Assembly (NCBI GenBank): GCA_947259485.1
Contig: CAMYLU010000006.1
Coordinates: 159,984-223,983, forward strand
Direction: 5' to 3'
DNA length: 64,000 nt
DNA from: an uncultured Gammaproteobacteria bacterium
Lineage (GTDB): Bacteria > Pseudomonadota > Gammaproteobacteria > GCA-001735895
The position numbers and the translations under genes are program-made. The notes beneath the pieces were generated by a model that saw only the letters and a list, made by a program, of their open reading frames with translations, ran no database searches and had not been told where the DNA came from. Shown here piece after piece: positions 47,907-56,319 of this stretch (positions are counted from its first letter, which is position 1; the number at the start of each line of letters is the position of its first letter).

Positions 47907-48277
47907 CCCTTTTGAGCTGTCTGGAAACTGTGGCAAGCTCCCGTGCATTTCGAAAAATTTGGAGGGATAGTTCAATGTCTGGAATGAGATTACGGTCAGA
48001 TTAGAGTCGGTCTCTGCCGCTGAAAAAGCAATTACCGGGACTGTATTCTCGTAGGTTAACCCCCGGAGGAGTCTGGTGGACGGCACCCTTTGGCCAGGAG
48101 CGAACCCTTATGCAACTCAAATTCAAAAACTCATCTCTTAACGTGACTTTTTGTTAATTATTCTACCTGGCAAGTATTCATGACAGTTTCGCGTGTTATA
48201 TTTTGGTTTTTAATCTACCTGTTAACTAAAACTAATCCAGGGAGTTTAGAATTAAATTTTGACGACAATCCAGGCAT
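47907..48277. other. 371-bp gap without a recognisable gene
   Basis: No open frame of useful length, no strong hairpin with a T tract and no repeat copy is visible. The middle (about 48050-48110) is GC-richer than the flanks and the end (48120-48260) is AT-rich and promoter-like. Confidence 0.5.
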
Positions 48278-48973
48278 ATGACTACTGAGCAACTTTCTGC
48301 AGACACTTCGGCTGATCCCCCTCCCGTTCGGCAGCAACATAATGGCTGGCGAACCTTTGGCATAATTGTGATTACTATGGCGGTTACGCTGGCTGTTGGT
48401 TATTGGGCCGTGACCACCTGGCTTTTCCCGACCGAGTTCAAACCGGTAGTGCTTAATCAGGAGCAACAGCAAACCCTGGATCGAAAAATTAAGTTTCTCG
48501 GCGGAAACTCGCAGTCAATTGAAAAGACGGCAAGTGAAAAGGAGGCAATTCAACCCGAAGCCTATAGTGAAGTCGGTGCCAGCCGTGAAGTCGAATTCAG
48601 CGAACGGGAACTCAATGCCTTGTTGGCCAAAAACACCGAGCTCGCCAACAAACTGGCCATAGATCTCTCGAACAACCTGGTTAGTGCCAAGCTACTGGTG
48701 GATGTTGATCCGGATTTCCCGGTCCTGGGGGGCAAGACGATCAAGGTTACTGGCGGTATGGAGCTACGCCTGGTCAACAGTAAGCCGAGCGCAATACTCA
48801 AAGGTATCAGCGTCTGGGGTGTGCCGCTGCCCAATGCCTGGATTGGCAATATAAAAAATGTCGACCTGGTACAGGAATTTGGCGAAGCCGGTGGTTTTTG
48901 GCAGGCTCTGAACGAGGGAGTGGAGAAGATCGAGGTAAAGGACGGCAGGCTGCTAATCCAACTTAAGGAATAG
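48278..48973 (+). CDS. Membrane-anchored protein of unknown function
   Basis: This 231-residue protein has one N-terminal transmembrane helix (about 25-49) after a Pro/Gln-rich cytosolic start, then an extracytoplasmic domain. The stretch REVEFSERELNALLAKNTELANKLAIDL resembles substrate-free lipid- or lipoprotein-binding beta domains, with a long beta-rich remainder. The family is not identified. It is monocistronic; downstream lies a repeat copy. Confidence 0.72.
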   Translation: MTTEQLSADTSADPPPVRQQHNGWRTFGIIVITMAVTLAVGYWAVTTWLFPTEFKPVVLNQEQQQTLDRKIKFLGGNSQSIEKTASEKEAIQPEAYSEVGASREVEFSERELNALLAKNTELANKLAIDLSNNLVSAKLLVDVDPDFPVLGGKTIKVTGGMELRLVNSKPSAILKGISVWGVPLPNAWIGNIKNVDLVQEFGEAGGFWQALNEGVEKIEVKDGRLLIQLKE

Positions 48974-49136
48974 ATCAATAGTAAATTCCTGGGCTCTACC
49001 CTCAACTAAACCGCTAAACTCAAAATACCAGGTGGTGAAACCTGACAAGAGTAGATAGTCGGCTAAAGTTGTCACATAAAGAACGGGTACGAGAGTTGGA
49101 TTTGGGTCTTTATCCGTCCCGCACAAACAGAATCTC

Positions 49137-49211
49137 AGAGTCTGTTTTCTCCAAAGCAGACGCTGACAAGCTCCTCACCAGTGGCTATCTCCGGCCAGAA
49201 AGCGACACTTA
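49137..49211 (+). repeat. Dispersed 45-nt-period repeat, copy A
   Basis: First and fullest of seven degenerate same-orientation copies. It holds three boxes: AGAGTCTG, then CAGACGCT (together an inverted repeat over a 12-base loop), then GGCCAGAAAGCGACACT, with box starts about 45 nt apart. The rest of the 354-bp gap (48974-49327) holds no recognisable gene. Confidence 0.65.
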
Positions 49212-49327
49212 AGGGGGACGCGGCCCCGAATGCTGGAGGTGAACAACGAGACGAGCGGTTGTAAAATCCTCAATAGAATCAAGCGGTTTGGCTTTTCGGG
49301 GGCCACAGGTAGGCCGATTACAGCTTG

Positions 49328-50296
49328 TTACTCTTTGAATGCACCTTTCTGGGCCAACTGCGCCTCCATATTTTTCAGCTCCTGATCCCCGGGAATAACA
49401 ATATCAGCGTTCAGTTTAAAATCCAGCAAGCGGGCTCGTCCGCGATATTTAATCTGATTTAAAATCAGTTTGATGGTCTCCAATCGTGCAAGATGTTTAT
49501 TGTCGGAACGAATAATGAACCAGGGGTTTTCCGGGGTATGCGTCTTCTTCAGCAGCTTATACTTGGCCTCGGTGAACTGATCCCACATATCCTGGGCCTG
49601 CAAATCTACTTCGGACAGTTTCCACTGACGCAAGGGATCGTTTTTCCTGCGCTCGAATCGTCGTGCCTGTTCCTTTCTTGAAACCGAGAAATAGAGCTTT
49701 AACAGCTGAGTGGTCCCATCGCTGATAAAGCTTTTTTCGTAGTCGTTAACGCGCTTCATAAACTGACGATACTGAGGCTTACTACAAAACCCCATGACCT
49801 GTTCGACCATCGCACGGTTGTACCAGCTACGATCAAATAACACCATCTCCCCTGCATGAGGGAATTGTTCAATATAGCGTTTCATATGAAGCTCGGTGCG
49901 CTGGATATTAGAGGGCTTTCCCAGGGCGACGATACGATAGTGTTTTTCGTTCATATAGCGCGTAACACGGCGAATAGTGCCACCTTTACCGGCTGCATCG
50001 CGCCCATCGAACAAAATGATCGCTTTGCGATCAGTCTGTTCGAGATGGCGCTGCATTTTGATGAGTTCAGCCTGATAAGGTTTCAGATCCTCATCCTGAA
50101 GATGGGCGGTCAGGGCAGACTGGATGATGGATTTTCGTTGTTTTGACTTGAGTCGGGTTAGTAATGATTGCGCGTGATCAGCGTGGTTTTCAAAATTGTC
50201 GATTTCTTTGATGTCTTCGATGGTGTCACGGATACTCGCGATATGCCGAGTGGATTTTCTGCGATTACTTCGCCAATTGATATTCTTGACCGCCAT
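49328..50296 (-). CDS. ppk2: Polyphosphate kinase 2 family protein
   Basis: This 322-residue cytoplasmic kinase has the Walker A FDGRDAAGKGGTIRR and lid/Walker B FDRSWYNRAMVEQ motifs of PPK2, which transfers phosphate between polyphosphate and nucleotides. ATG at 50296 is chosen because AAAGGA precedes it; an in-frame start 17 codons upstream lacks one. Basic N-terminus (WRSNRRKSTRH). The direction of reaction (ADP/GDP phosphorylation) cannot be set from sequence. Confidence 0.92.
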   Translation of the reverse strand: MAVKNINWRSNRRKSTRHIASIRDTIEDIKEIDNFENHADHAQSLLTRLKSKQRKSIIQSALTAHLQDEDLKPYQAELIKMQRHLEQTDRKAIILFDGRDAAGKGGTIRRVTRYMNEKHYRIVALGKPSNIQRTELHMKRYIEQFPHAGEMVLFDRSWYNRAMVEQVMGFCSKPQYRQFMKRVNDYEKSFISDGTTQLLKLYFSVSRKEQARRFERRKNDPLRQWKLSEVDLQAQDMWDQFTEAKYKLLKKTHTPENPWFIIRSDNKHLARLETIKLILNQIKYRGRARLLDFKLNADIVIPGDQELKNMEAQLAQKGAFKE

Positions 50297-50526
50297 AAGT
50301 GATCCTTTAGTGTTGCTAGTAATGTTTGTTATTGCATCCGTCACCAAATGCTATTTTACCCGCCGACCGGGATAAAAATTTGACCTATATCAATATAGGA
50401 AGAGAGGTTTTAGTAGGGATTAAAGATATGATTTAACTGATCTTTTATTAACTCGAAAAATGACAGGCCATGCGGCATTTTTTGAAGCAATTCGGCGGGT
50501 CGATCTCCGCCCTCGTAGATGGGATT

Positions 50527-50607
50527 TCAGCGTCCGTTTTCTCCAAAAGAGACACTCAAAAGCATGCTGTGGGAGGCAATCTTCGGCCACAAGCGGACTC
50601 TCGCTGA
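50527..50607 (+). repeat. Dispersed 45-nt-period repeat, copy B
   Basis: Boxes AGCGTCCG, AGAGACACT and GGCCACAAGCGGACTC, second-to-third spacing 44 nt. It shares the TTTTCTCCAAA linker with copy A. It lies in a 432-bp gap (50297-50728) that otherwise shows only AT-rich DNA, between PPK2 and the Sel1 gene. Confidence 0.65.
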
Positions 50608-50728
50608 ATCAGATATGCGAATAACAATTTTGCCTATATCGAACTATGATTAGCTCGGTACACCGATAGTAATTTTTAAAAAAGGTTATTGACCTTTTAA
50701 ATAGGCTGGTTGGAGCAAAGGAAAACCA

Positions 50729-51307
50729 TTGAAAATACTGCTATTCATTTTTTTCCTTTTTCCATCTTTAGCGATTGCAGGAAAGACTGAGGCAATCAGC
50801 TATCTGAAAACTGGGCAATATGAAAAAGCTGTAAAAGAATTCGAGATTTTGGCTTCTGGGGGTGACACGAAAGCAATGGTCACCGTTGGTGAGCTGCATT
50901 ACTCGGGCAAGCTTGGCTCGAATGATTACGAACAAGCCCATGCCTGGTGGTATCAAGCCTATAAAGCCGGTAATGCGGATGCGCTGTCGAATATCGGTGT
51001 GCTCTACAGGGACGGTAAAGGTGTCGAGCAAAATCTTGAAGTGGCTTACAACATATTTTTGATCGTACATATGAGAGGCCTTGGTGGCCAAAACACTCAA
51101 ATCCGAAATAATGGAAACCTTAGAAAAACAATAGCGCGACTTGACCAGGAGCGAGTAAAAAAAGCTTTATGCTACTCGGAGGAGTATGTATATCGCTACA
51201 TAGACTCAAAAGGCAAATCAGTAGAGCCCACAAAACAAGGAGAAATCAGAATTAAGAACAAGAGTTGGTGGCTGGAAGACGAATTACCAAATTATGAATG
51301 CACCTAA
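50729..51307 (+). CDS. Sel1-like repeat protein, exported
   Basis: This 192-residue protein has a signal peptide (about 1-17, ending IAG) and two Sel1-type helical repeats: AMVTVGELHYSGKLGSNDYEQAHAWWYQAYKAGN and ALSNIGVLYRDGKGVEQNLEVAYNIF. The C-terminal third is basic and lacks repeats. It uses a TTG start with AAAGGA six bases upstream. It may be a periplasmic scaffold. Low GC compared with genes left of 45 kb. Confidence 0.82.
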   Translation: MKILLFIFFLFPSLAIAGKTEAISYLKTGQYEKAVKEFEILASGGDTKAMVTVGELHYSGKLGSNDYEQAHAWWYQAYKAGNADALSNIGVLYRDGKGVEQNLEVAYNIFLIVHMRGLGGQNTQIRNNGNLRKTIARLDQERVKKALCYSEEYVYRYIDSKGKSVEPTKQGEIRIKNKSWWLEDELPNYECT

Positions 51308-51354
51308 ATTTGCTCCTTACAAGCTTATGCAGACGAACAAGGTGTCTAAAGCGC

Positions 51355-51430
51355 TGGCAATTTCTCAATAGCAGACGCTGAAAAACCTTTCATGGGCTTC
51401 TCGAATCGGCCATAAGCGGCCGTCGAAAAG
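51355..51430 (+). repeat. Dispersed 45-nt-period repeat, copy C
   Basis: AGCAGACGCT at 51370 and GGCCATAAGCGGCCG with the second box at 51415, exactly 45 nt apart. Bases 51358-51381 are identical to 54539-54562 in copy F (24 of 24). Confidence 0.65.
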
Positions 51431-51457
51431 GCGGCTTATCCTGGCAACACACCGATA

Positions 51458-51877
51458 CTACTCGACGACACGGACCGGCTCCCCCAGTACATCCATACGT
51501 GGCGAGACCCCGAGACCAGGCGCCCCGTTGAAACCTAACAGCCCGTCCTTGCCGGCGATATTCCAAAGCGCCGCGTCGATCGGTGCCTTGACGTATTGGT
51601 CTTCCTTGAACTTGACGTCCCACATGCGGTTGAGTTTCTCAATCTGGAGTGGATCCTCACCGATGATCATCTGCGCGAGTAACGGTACGCCGGACACGGC
51701 AGCGCCCCCCCAGCCTCGGCCGTAATGGGTGCCAAGCGGGCTGACCTCGCCGAATCCGGAAATCCCCTCGTCGGTGTCCAACTTCACGATAATGGTTTGG
51801 TTGATGTCCGGCGAAAAGCCCGTGGTCCGCCTGTAGCCGCCGCCTTTGGTCGGAAGATCAACGGTGTAGATTGAAGC
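51458..51877 (-). pseudogene. Enolase-superfamily (mandelate racemase/MLE) remnant with internal deletion
   Basis: Reading from 51877, the frame gives IYTVDLPTKGG and then the N-terminal capping domain of an MLE/MR enzyme (LDTDEGISGFGEVSPLGTHYG, PIDAALWNIAGKDGLLG). It jumps near 51530 to GLGVSPRMDVLGEPVRVVE, which resembles the last 20 residues of this family. The TIM barrel with all metal ligands is missing, so no activity is possible. A TAG stands just before codon 1 and no start codon remains. The deletion is in frame. It may once have acted on a racemisable carboxylate or betaine. Confidence 0.75.
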
Positions 51878-52065
51878 CTAGATAACTCTCATGAACCGTA
51901 CCCCTGCATTGCAGTCAGGTTCAATGCAGAAAACTCATCATTTCTATTCTCGGCGAGCGCAATAGCCTATGACTGGCAGGCGCAATTGAACTGCTTTTTG
52001 GTTAGACTTTGGTGTTCGCATTCGCAGCATGTAATTCTAATCAGGATTAGTTGTCCAGGTTTATC

Positions 52066-53568
52066 ATGAGCCAAAGTTTTACCCTCCCGCTTCGGTCGTT
52101 AGCGCTGGTGTTCCTGTTAGGAGCGACCAGTTGCGCGACTATCCAGCCACCGCAGCGTGATCATCTCGGCTCAAGCAACGTTCGGCTGGCGGAGTGCGCG
52201 CGCTGGTTCGCGGAGCTGGACGAGGCCGTGTCGCGCGACGGCGTTACCGACATTGCGGCCCGGCGGATAGAGGGATTCCCCTATCTACGAATCGACCGGT
52301 TCCTCGCCGCAATGAAAGATTTCGCAAAAAGCGATCGACAGATCTACCAGGCCTGGATTGAAGGAATGCGCACGCTGGACACCGACGGCCGTCGAGTCGA
52401 AATCGCGAATTTGCAGGCCACAGTGATCGACGATATGGCTGTTGGCGACCGCGATGAGCTTATTTTGCGCTTGGAAGATTGCGCCGAGATTTTACTCTCC
52501 GCCGACTCTACCGAACCTGCCGCCGCAGCCGAGCTCTATCGGCGCGCCTTCGTCCCCGATGACTACAGCAGCCTCAAGCGAGCGCTCGGTCTTTACGCAC
52601 TGACTCGGCTACCTTTCTACGCCGGCGTCCGGGCCTGGCAGGATCGGGTTAGCCAAACATTCGCTGATGCGCGCCAGGACAAACCTCCGGCTCACCCGGT
52701 GCTGCGCTATGTACCTCCGGATATCCCCGTGTACTCGCGCAGCGAGGTCAACAAAATCCTGGCCCGCGCGAGCAAACATCCCCTGGGTCTGCCGCAACTG
52801 ACCGACCGGGAGCGGGATCGCCTGTTTGCTACCTTCGCGCCGGTGTTCGAAATAGAAACCAGCGGAGACGCGGATCGGATCGGTCGTCTATTCTGGTCGT
52901 CGGCAACAACGCCGCAGGTCGATGTGTCACGCTCGGTGGTCTACCGCAGGCTTGACTACACCCGGGCTGGGAATCGCACGCTGCTGCAGTTGGTCTATAC
53001 GGCCTGGATGCCGGAGCGCCCCCGTGAAGGCAGCCTTGACCTGCTTGGCGGCCATCTCGACGGTATCGTGTGGCGCGTGACTCTGGCGCCCGATGGCGAG
53101 CCGGTGTTGTTCGACAGCATTCACCCCTGCGGCTGCTACCACATGTTTTTCCCGACACCCCGCCTGAAGCCCCTGCCAGCCCCGCAGCGCATTCTGGAAT
53201 GGTCTTTTATGCCGACGACCCTGCCAGCAATCCCGGAGACAGGCCGCCTGCATGTCGTCGTGCAGGCGCGCACGCACTACTTGCGCAATGTGTCGCATAG
53301 CGAATCGGCCGAAGGCGAAAAGTACCGGTTTGCTGAATATGACGAATTGCGCACTTTACCACTACCGGGAGGGGGTTCCCGCAGCATATTCGGACCTGAC
53401 GGCTTGATCGATGGAACCGAACGGGGTGAGCGTTTTCTGTTCTGGCCGATGGGGATTGCCAATGCGGGCGCGATGCGCCAGTCGGGCTCACAAGCAACAG
53501 CATTTGTCGGTCGGCGGCATTTCGACGATGCCGATATCTTCGAGAAGCGATTTCGCCTGCGTTACTAG
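52066..53568 (+). CDS. Lipoprotein of unknown function
   Basis: This 500-residue protein has a signal peptide and lipobox GATSC (Cys about residue 23). No domain is recognised; a Cys-rich HPCGCYHMFFPTPR segment near residue 355 could bind metal or form disulfides. ATG 52066 has AGG six bases upstream; a TTG 15 bases earlier is an alternative. GC content is visibly higher than the flanking 50-55 kb DNA, so it may have a different origin from its neighbours. It follows the pseudogene and is followed by a repeat copy. Confidence 0.78.
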   Translation: MSQSFTLPLRSLALVFLLGATSCATIQPPQRDHLGSSNVRLAECARWFAELDEAVSRDGVTDIAARRIEGFPYLRIDRFLAAMKDFAKSDRQIYQAWIEGMRTLDTDGRRVEIANLQATVIDDMAVGDRDELILRLEDCAEILLSADSTEPAAAAELYRRAFVPDDYSSLKRALGLYALTRLPFYAGVRAWQDRVSQTFADARQDKPPAHPVLRYVPPDIPVYSRSEVNKILARASKHPLGLPQLTDRERDRLFATFAPVFEIETSGDADRIGRLFWSSATTPQVDVSRSVVYRRLDYTRAGNRTLLQLVYTAWMPERPREGSLDLLGGHLDGIVWRVTLAPDGEPVLFDSIHPCGCYHMFFPTPRLKPLPAPQRILEWSFMPTTLPAIPETGRLHVVVQARTHYLRNVSHSESAEGEKYRFAEYDELRTLPLPGGGSRSIFGPDGLIDGTERGERFLFWPMGIANAGAMRQSGSQATAFVGRRHFDDADIFEKRFRLRY

Positions 53569-53630
53569 GCAGGACTGGAGAGTCTAAAATCTGTGGGCCC
53601 TTTACAATAAGGCTACTGGGGCACCATGCC

Positions 53631-53692
53631 CCTAAAAGAGACGCTCAATATACCAGGATGGGAGGTAATCTTCGGCCAGAGCAGACATTGAT
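53631..53692 (+). repeat. Dispersed 45-nt-period repeat, copy D
   Basis: AGAGACGCT at 53637 and GGCCAGAGCAGACAT with the second box at 53680, 43 nt apart. It begins just after a perfect GGGGCA-CCA-TGCCCC hairpin (53618-53632). Confidence 0.6.
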
Positions 53693-53736
53693 ATGTTGAT
53701 TAAATGCGTCCATGTATCCGATGTTATAATTAGGGT

Positions 53737-53886
53737 ATGAAAGGTGTTTCTGTTCTGATATCGAATTGGTTTTCAGGGCTCGATCCAATAGGCAAAGTGT
53801 TTGTAATATGTATAGGAATTTGGCTTATCGTGAGGTTAAGTTACGTCGTCTATGCTCGCTGGGTTAATCGTAAAACTGACGTCTAA
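53737..53886 (+). CDS. Possible 49-residue single-helix membrane protein
   Basis: Open frame from ATG 53737 to TAA 53884, with AGGG just upstream and a TATAAT-like element about 10 bases before that. The product has one hydrophobic segment (VFVICIGIWLIVRLSYVVYA, residues 21-40) and a basic C-terminus, a plausible small membrane protein. Placed between repeat copies D and E. Evidence is weak and it may be chance. Confidence 0.35.
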   Translation: MKGVSVLISNWFSGLDPIGKVFVICIGIWLIVRLSYVVYARWVNRKTDV

Positions 53887-53924
53887 TTCCAAAGGTTGAA
53901 AATTTTCCCTTCCACAACTCGAAA

Positions 53925-53992
53925 ATTTCCGCAAAGCTGACACTCAAAACTGAGTGTTCAGTGACGACCCTCGGCCAAGAGCGGACGCCCGA
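53925..53992 (+). repeat. Dispersed 45-nt-period repeat, copy E
   Basis: AGCTGACACT at 53935 and GGCCAAGAGCGGACGC with the second box at 53980, 45 nt apart. This copy overlaps the 5' end of an otherwise open reading frame, which argues that the next gene starts later. Confidence 0.62.
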
Positions 53993-54043
53993 CAATTCCA
54001 CGATAATGTGTTATCGGGTCAAAAGCCTTATAATCCAGCGGTT

Positions 54044-54487
54044 ATGCGAAATTTCAATTTCTTTAGAATGAAGCCTTGCATACTTTTATGCTGTATTTTT
54101 TTAGTGGCATGTTCAGCTTCCCAAAAGTATTTAGGCACCGACCAGCCTTTGCTTGCCGGCAGAGCATGTCCGGTTAAGGAAATCGAGTGCACGCGCAGTG
54201 TTGGTGACGTTAATATTAACTACTCGTTAAAGGTTACCTCGGAAGGAAACTATACTCTTAACGGCGCCGCAGCATGGTATACCAAACGCGAAGCAAGCGT
54301 AATTGAGAACGTCCTCTGGATGAACTTATATTTTTTCTTCTTCGACGGAACGAAGGTCGTGCACGCCGAGACTATAAGGATCAGCGGCAAGGCAAACAAG
54401 TTTATCGAATTTACACATGATTTTGCGACAGATGCCAACTTCGAATCTTCAATTTTTGCAGGGGCTGCAGGTCGGGCACGCGAATGA
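54044..54487 (+). CDS. Small lipoprotein, possibly on a gene cassette
   Basis: This 147-residue protein begins MRNFNFFRMKPC and has lipobox LVAC, predicting an anchored lipoprotein; ATG 54068 is the alternative start. The mature part is beta-rich with no known domain. The gene is enclosed by a perfect 12-bp inverted repeat, GTTATGCGAAAT (54041-54052) and ATTTCGCATAAC (54490-54501), and the sequence after the second half resembles the left half of an integron attC. That suggests an integron-type cassette. No integrase is in view. Confidence 0.7.
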   Translation: MRNFNFFRMKPCILLCCIFLVACSASQKYLGTDQPLLAGRACPVKEIECTRSVGDVNINYSLKVTSEGNYTLNGAAAWYTKREASVIENVLWMNLYFFFFDGTKVVHAETIRISGKANKFIEFTHDFATDANFESSIFAGAAGRARE

Positions 54488-54535
54488 CTATTTCGCATAA
54501 CAAGCGCATGCAGTCGGACTCACTACTCGTCGTGC

Positions 54536-54608
54536 AAACAATTTCTCAATAGCAGACGCTGAGAAATCCTATCCAAACGGCAAACTTCGGCCATAAGCAG
54601 ACGCCTAA
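54536..54608 (+). repeat. Dispersed 45-nt-period repeat, copy F
   Basis: AGCAGACGC occurs twice in direct orientation at 54551-ish and 54596-54604, 45 nt apart, with GGCCATA before the second. The 590-bp gap 54488-55078 contains this copy, copy G, a nested hairpin and no gene. Confidence 0.68.
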
Positions 54609-54669
54609 TTTAGGTGATGCCTAGAAAAAGAAATAATTATCGTAAAATACAAGCTGATTTAAGATGTGA

Positions 54670-54742
54670 AGAAGGGCATTAACGATATGTAACGTTGAAA
54701 TTCTAGTTACAACTTTATATATCGAAAACTGCATGCCCTTCT
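54670..54742. ncRNA. Nested long hairpin of unknown role
   Basis: Three concentric inverted pairs form one 73-nt stem-loop: AGAAGGGCAT/ATGCCCTTCT (54670-54679 with 54733-54742), CGATAT/ATATCG (54683-54688 with 54719-54724) and GTAAC/GTTAC (54689-54693 with 54706-54710). A structured RNA, a MITE-like element or a decayed attachment site are all possible; no T tract follows. Confidence 0.4.
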
Positions 54743-54810
54743 AGTTTTCAGAATATATTCAACCCCGATCGAATTTTGTGAATCTATCGACACAAAACTC
54801 AAATAACTTG

Positions 54811-54872
54811 TATGTAGACGCTGAGAAACACATTTCGAGCTTCCTTCTTTGGCCATAAGTGCGCGCTCAATT
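54811..54872 (+). repeat. Dispersed 45-nt-period repeat, copy G
   Basis: GTAGACGCT at 54814 and GGCCATAAGTGCGCGCT with the second box at 54858, about 45 nt apart. Last clear copy. Confidence 0.58.
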
Positions 54873-55078
54873 GTTCAGGCTTCTGTCATTTAACGCTATA
54901 TAACCGACCCTCAATAGTCGAAGTACCTTCTCGGCAGCAAACTAAACCTCGGTCTTTGCTTTTTGAATACCTTCGAGGAAAAGGTTCAATTTAGTCGGTT
55001 TTGTAGCTCATATATTGATTCAACCTGCCGATAAAGAATCATGCAGCAGGCTCACCGTGCTTTTGGCAGAGGAATCTC

Positions 55079-56311
55079 ATGGCACTACAACAGGTTAAGA
55101 TTCAAACAATAGACCTTCAAGAGGGTATGTACGTCACACAGCTGGACCGTCCTTGGTTGGAGACTCCCTATAAAGTCCAGGGATTTTTGGTTAAAAATCA
55201 AAAAGACATAGATAAGCTGTTACAACACACCGAATATGTGTTTATCGACACGGAACGCAGTCGGGAAAAATACAATGGATCGGCTCAGCCCAGTCGATTG
55301 CTGACGGAGGATGAGAAAAAAGAAGTCCTCATCGAAAGCAAACCGAAAAATTACGAAGACAAGACCGATTTTAGAAAGGAACTGTCAGTTGCCCACGAGA
55401 ACCACACGGCTTTGAGCACCACCGCTGAAAACGTTATGGCCGACATTGCCAATAACAAAAAACTCAACTTGCCGATTTTGAGAAAGGCGGTTAATCCAAT
55501 GGTGGAAAGTGTGATCCGAAATCCTGAGGCTTTTTCGTGGCTCACCAGAATGAAATCAAAAGACGACTATACCTACAACCATTCTGTAAGCACTGCAATT
55601 TGGTCTGTGGCACTGGGCCGGCAACTTGGATTGCCGAAGCGGGATCTGCAATCGCTCGGTATGGGTGCCTTGTTATTCGACGTTGGAAAAATGAAGCTAC
55701 CCGAAAAACTGATAAACAATCCAAATCGTTTCAGCCAGGCAGAATTCAATTTGGTTAAAAAACATGTTGAGTACAGCGTCGACATAGTTCAGTCGATCCC
55801 AGGTATCAACGATAATGTTGTTGAAATGGTCGTTACCCACCACGAACGCCATAATGGTAGTGGTTATCCCAACGGCTTAAAAGGTAATAAGATTCCTCTT
55901 TTCGGCAAGATAGCTGGCATCACCGATTGCTATGATGCTCTCACATCGGAACGGCCGTTTCAGTCTGCTACATCGCCTCATGATGCGGTTAGAAAACTGT
56001 TTGATTGGAGTAATATCGATTTTCAGGCTGAACTCATTGAACAGTTTATTCAACTGGTGGGAGTGTATCCGGTCGGTACTATTGTTGAGCTCAGCGATGA
56101 ACGCATTGGGATAGTGGTAGCTAACCACCGAACGTTACGTTTGCGGCCCAAAATAATGCTCATTCTCGACAAAAACAAAAAGCCATTTTCCAAATTCAAT
56201 GTGATCGACCTGCACTCCATCGAAACCGGTGAGGATGGAAATCCACTGAATATTCTGAAAAGCATTGATCCTGGCTTGTATGGAATTGATCCTCGAGAGT
56301 TTTATCTGTAA
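55079..56311 (+). CDS. HD-GYP domain protein with DUF3391 (c-di-GMP phosphodiesterase-type, altered HD)
   Basis: This 410-residue protein has an N-terminal DUF3391 (about 1-130) and a C-terminal HD-GYP domain (about 145-330). The HD-GYP tail motif HNGSGYPNGLKG is intact (GYP at 262-264), as is His168 (YNHS) and the HHE ligands near 254. In the central HD motif the histidine is replaced by Phe200 (LLFDVGK), leaving only Asp201. Hydrolysis may be weakened and the protein may act mainly as a c-di-GMP sensor. The next gene follows after 8 bases. Confidence 0.92.
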   Translation: MALQQVKIQTIDLQEGMYVTQLDRPWLETPYKVQGFLVKNQKDIDKLLQHTEYVFIDTERSREKYNGSAQPSRLLTEDEKKEVLIESKPKNYEDKTDFRKELSVAHENHTALSTTAENVMADIANNKKLNLPILRKAVNPMVESVIRNPEAFSWLTRMKSKDDYTYNHSVSTAIWSVALGRQLGLPKRDLQSLGMGALLFDVGKMKLPEKLINNPNRFSQAEFNLVKKHVEYSVDIVQSIPGINDNVVEMVVTHHERHNGSGYPNGLKGNKIPLFGKIAGITDCYDALTSERPFQSATSPHDAVRKLFDWSNIDFQAELIEQFIQLVGVYPVGTIVELSDERIGIVVANHRTLRLRPKIMLILDKNKKPFSKFNVIDLHSIETGEDGNPLNILKSIDPGLYGIDPREFYL

Positions 56312-56319
56312 TCAAGATA

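Noticed and set aside
47974..48003. Tiny open frame (MSGMRLRSD) in the gap
   Set aside because: Nine codons and no conserved context; likely chance.
50348..50728. CRISPR-like array in the repeat-rich gap
   Set aside because: The copies are degenerate, separated by kilobases with genes between, and lack regular spacers.
53618..53632. Terminator after the lipoprotein gene ending 53568
   Set aside because: GGGGCA-CCA-TGCCCC is a perfect stem but no T tract follows, and it merges into repeat copy D.
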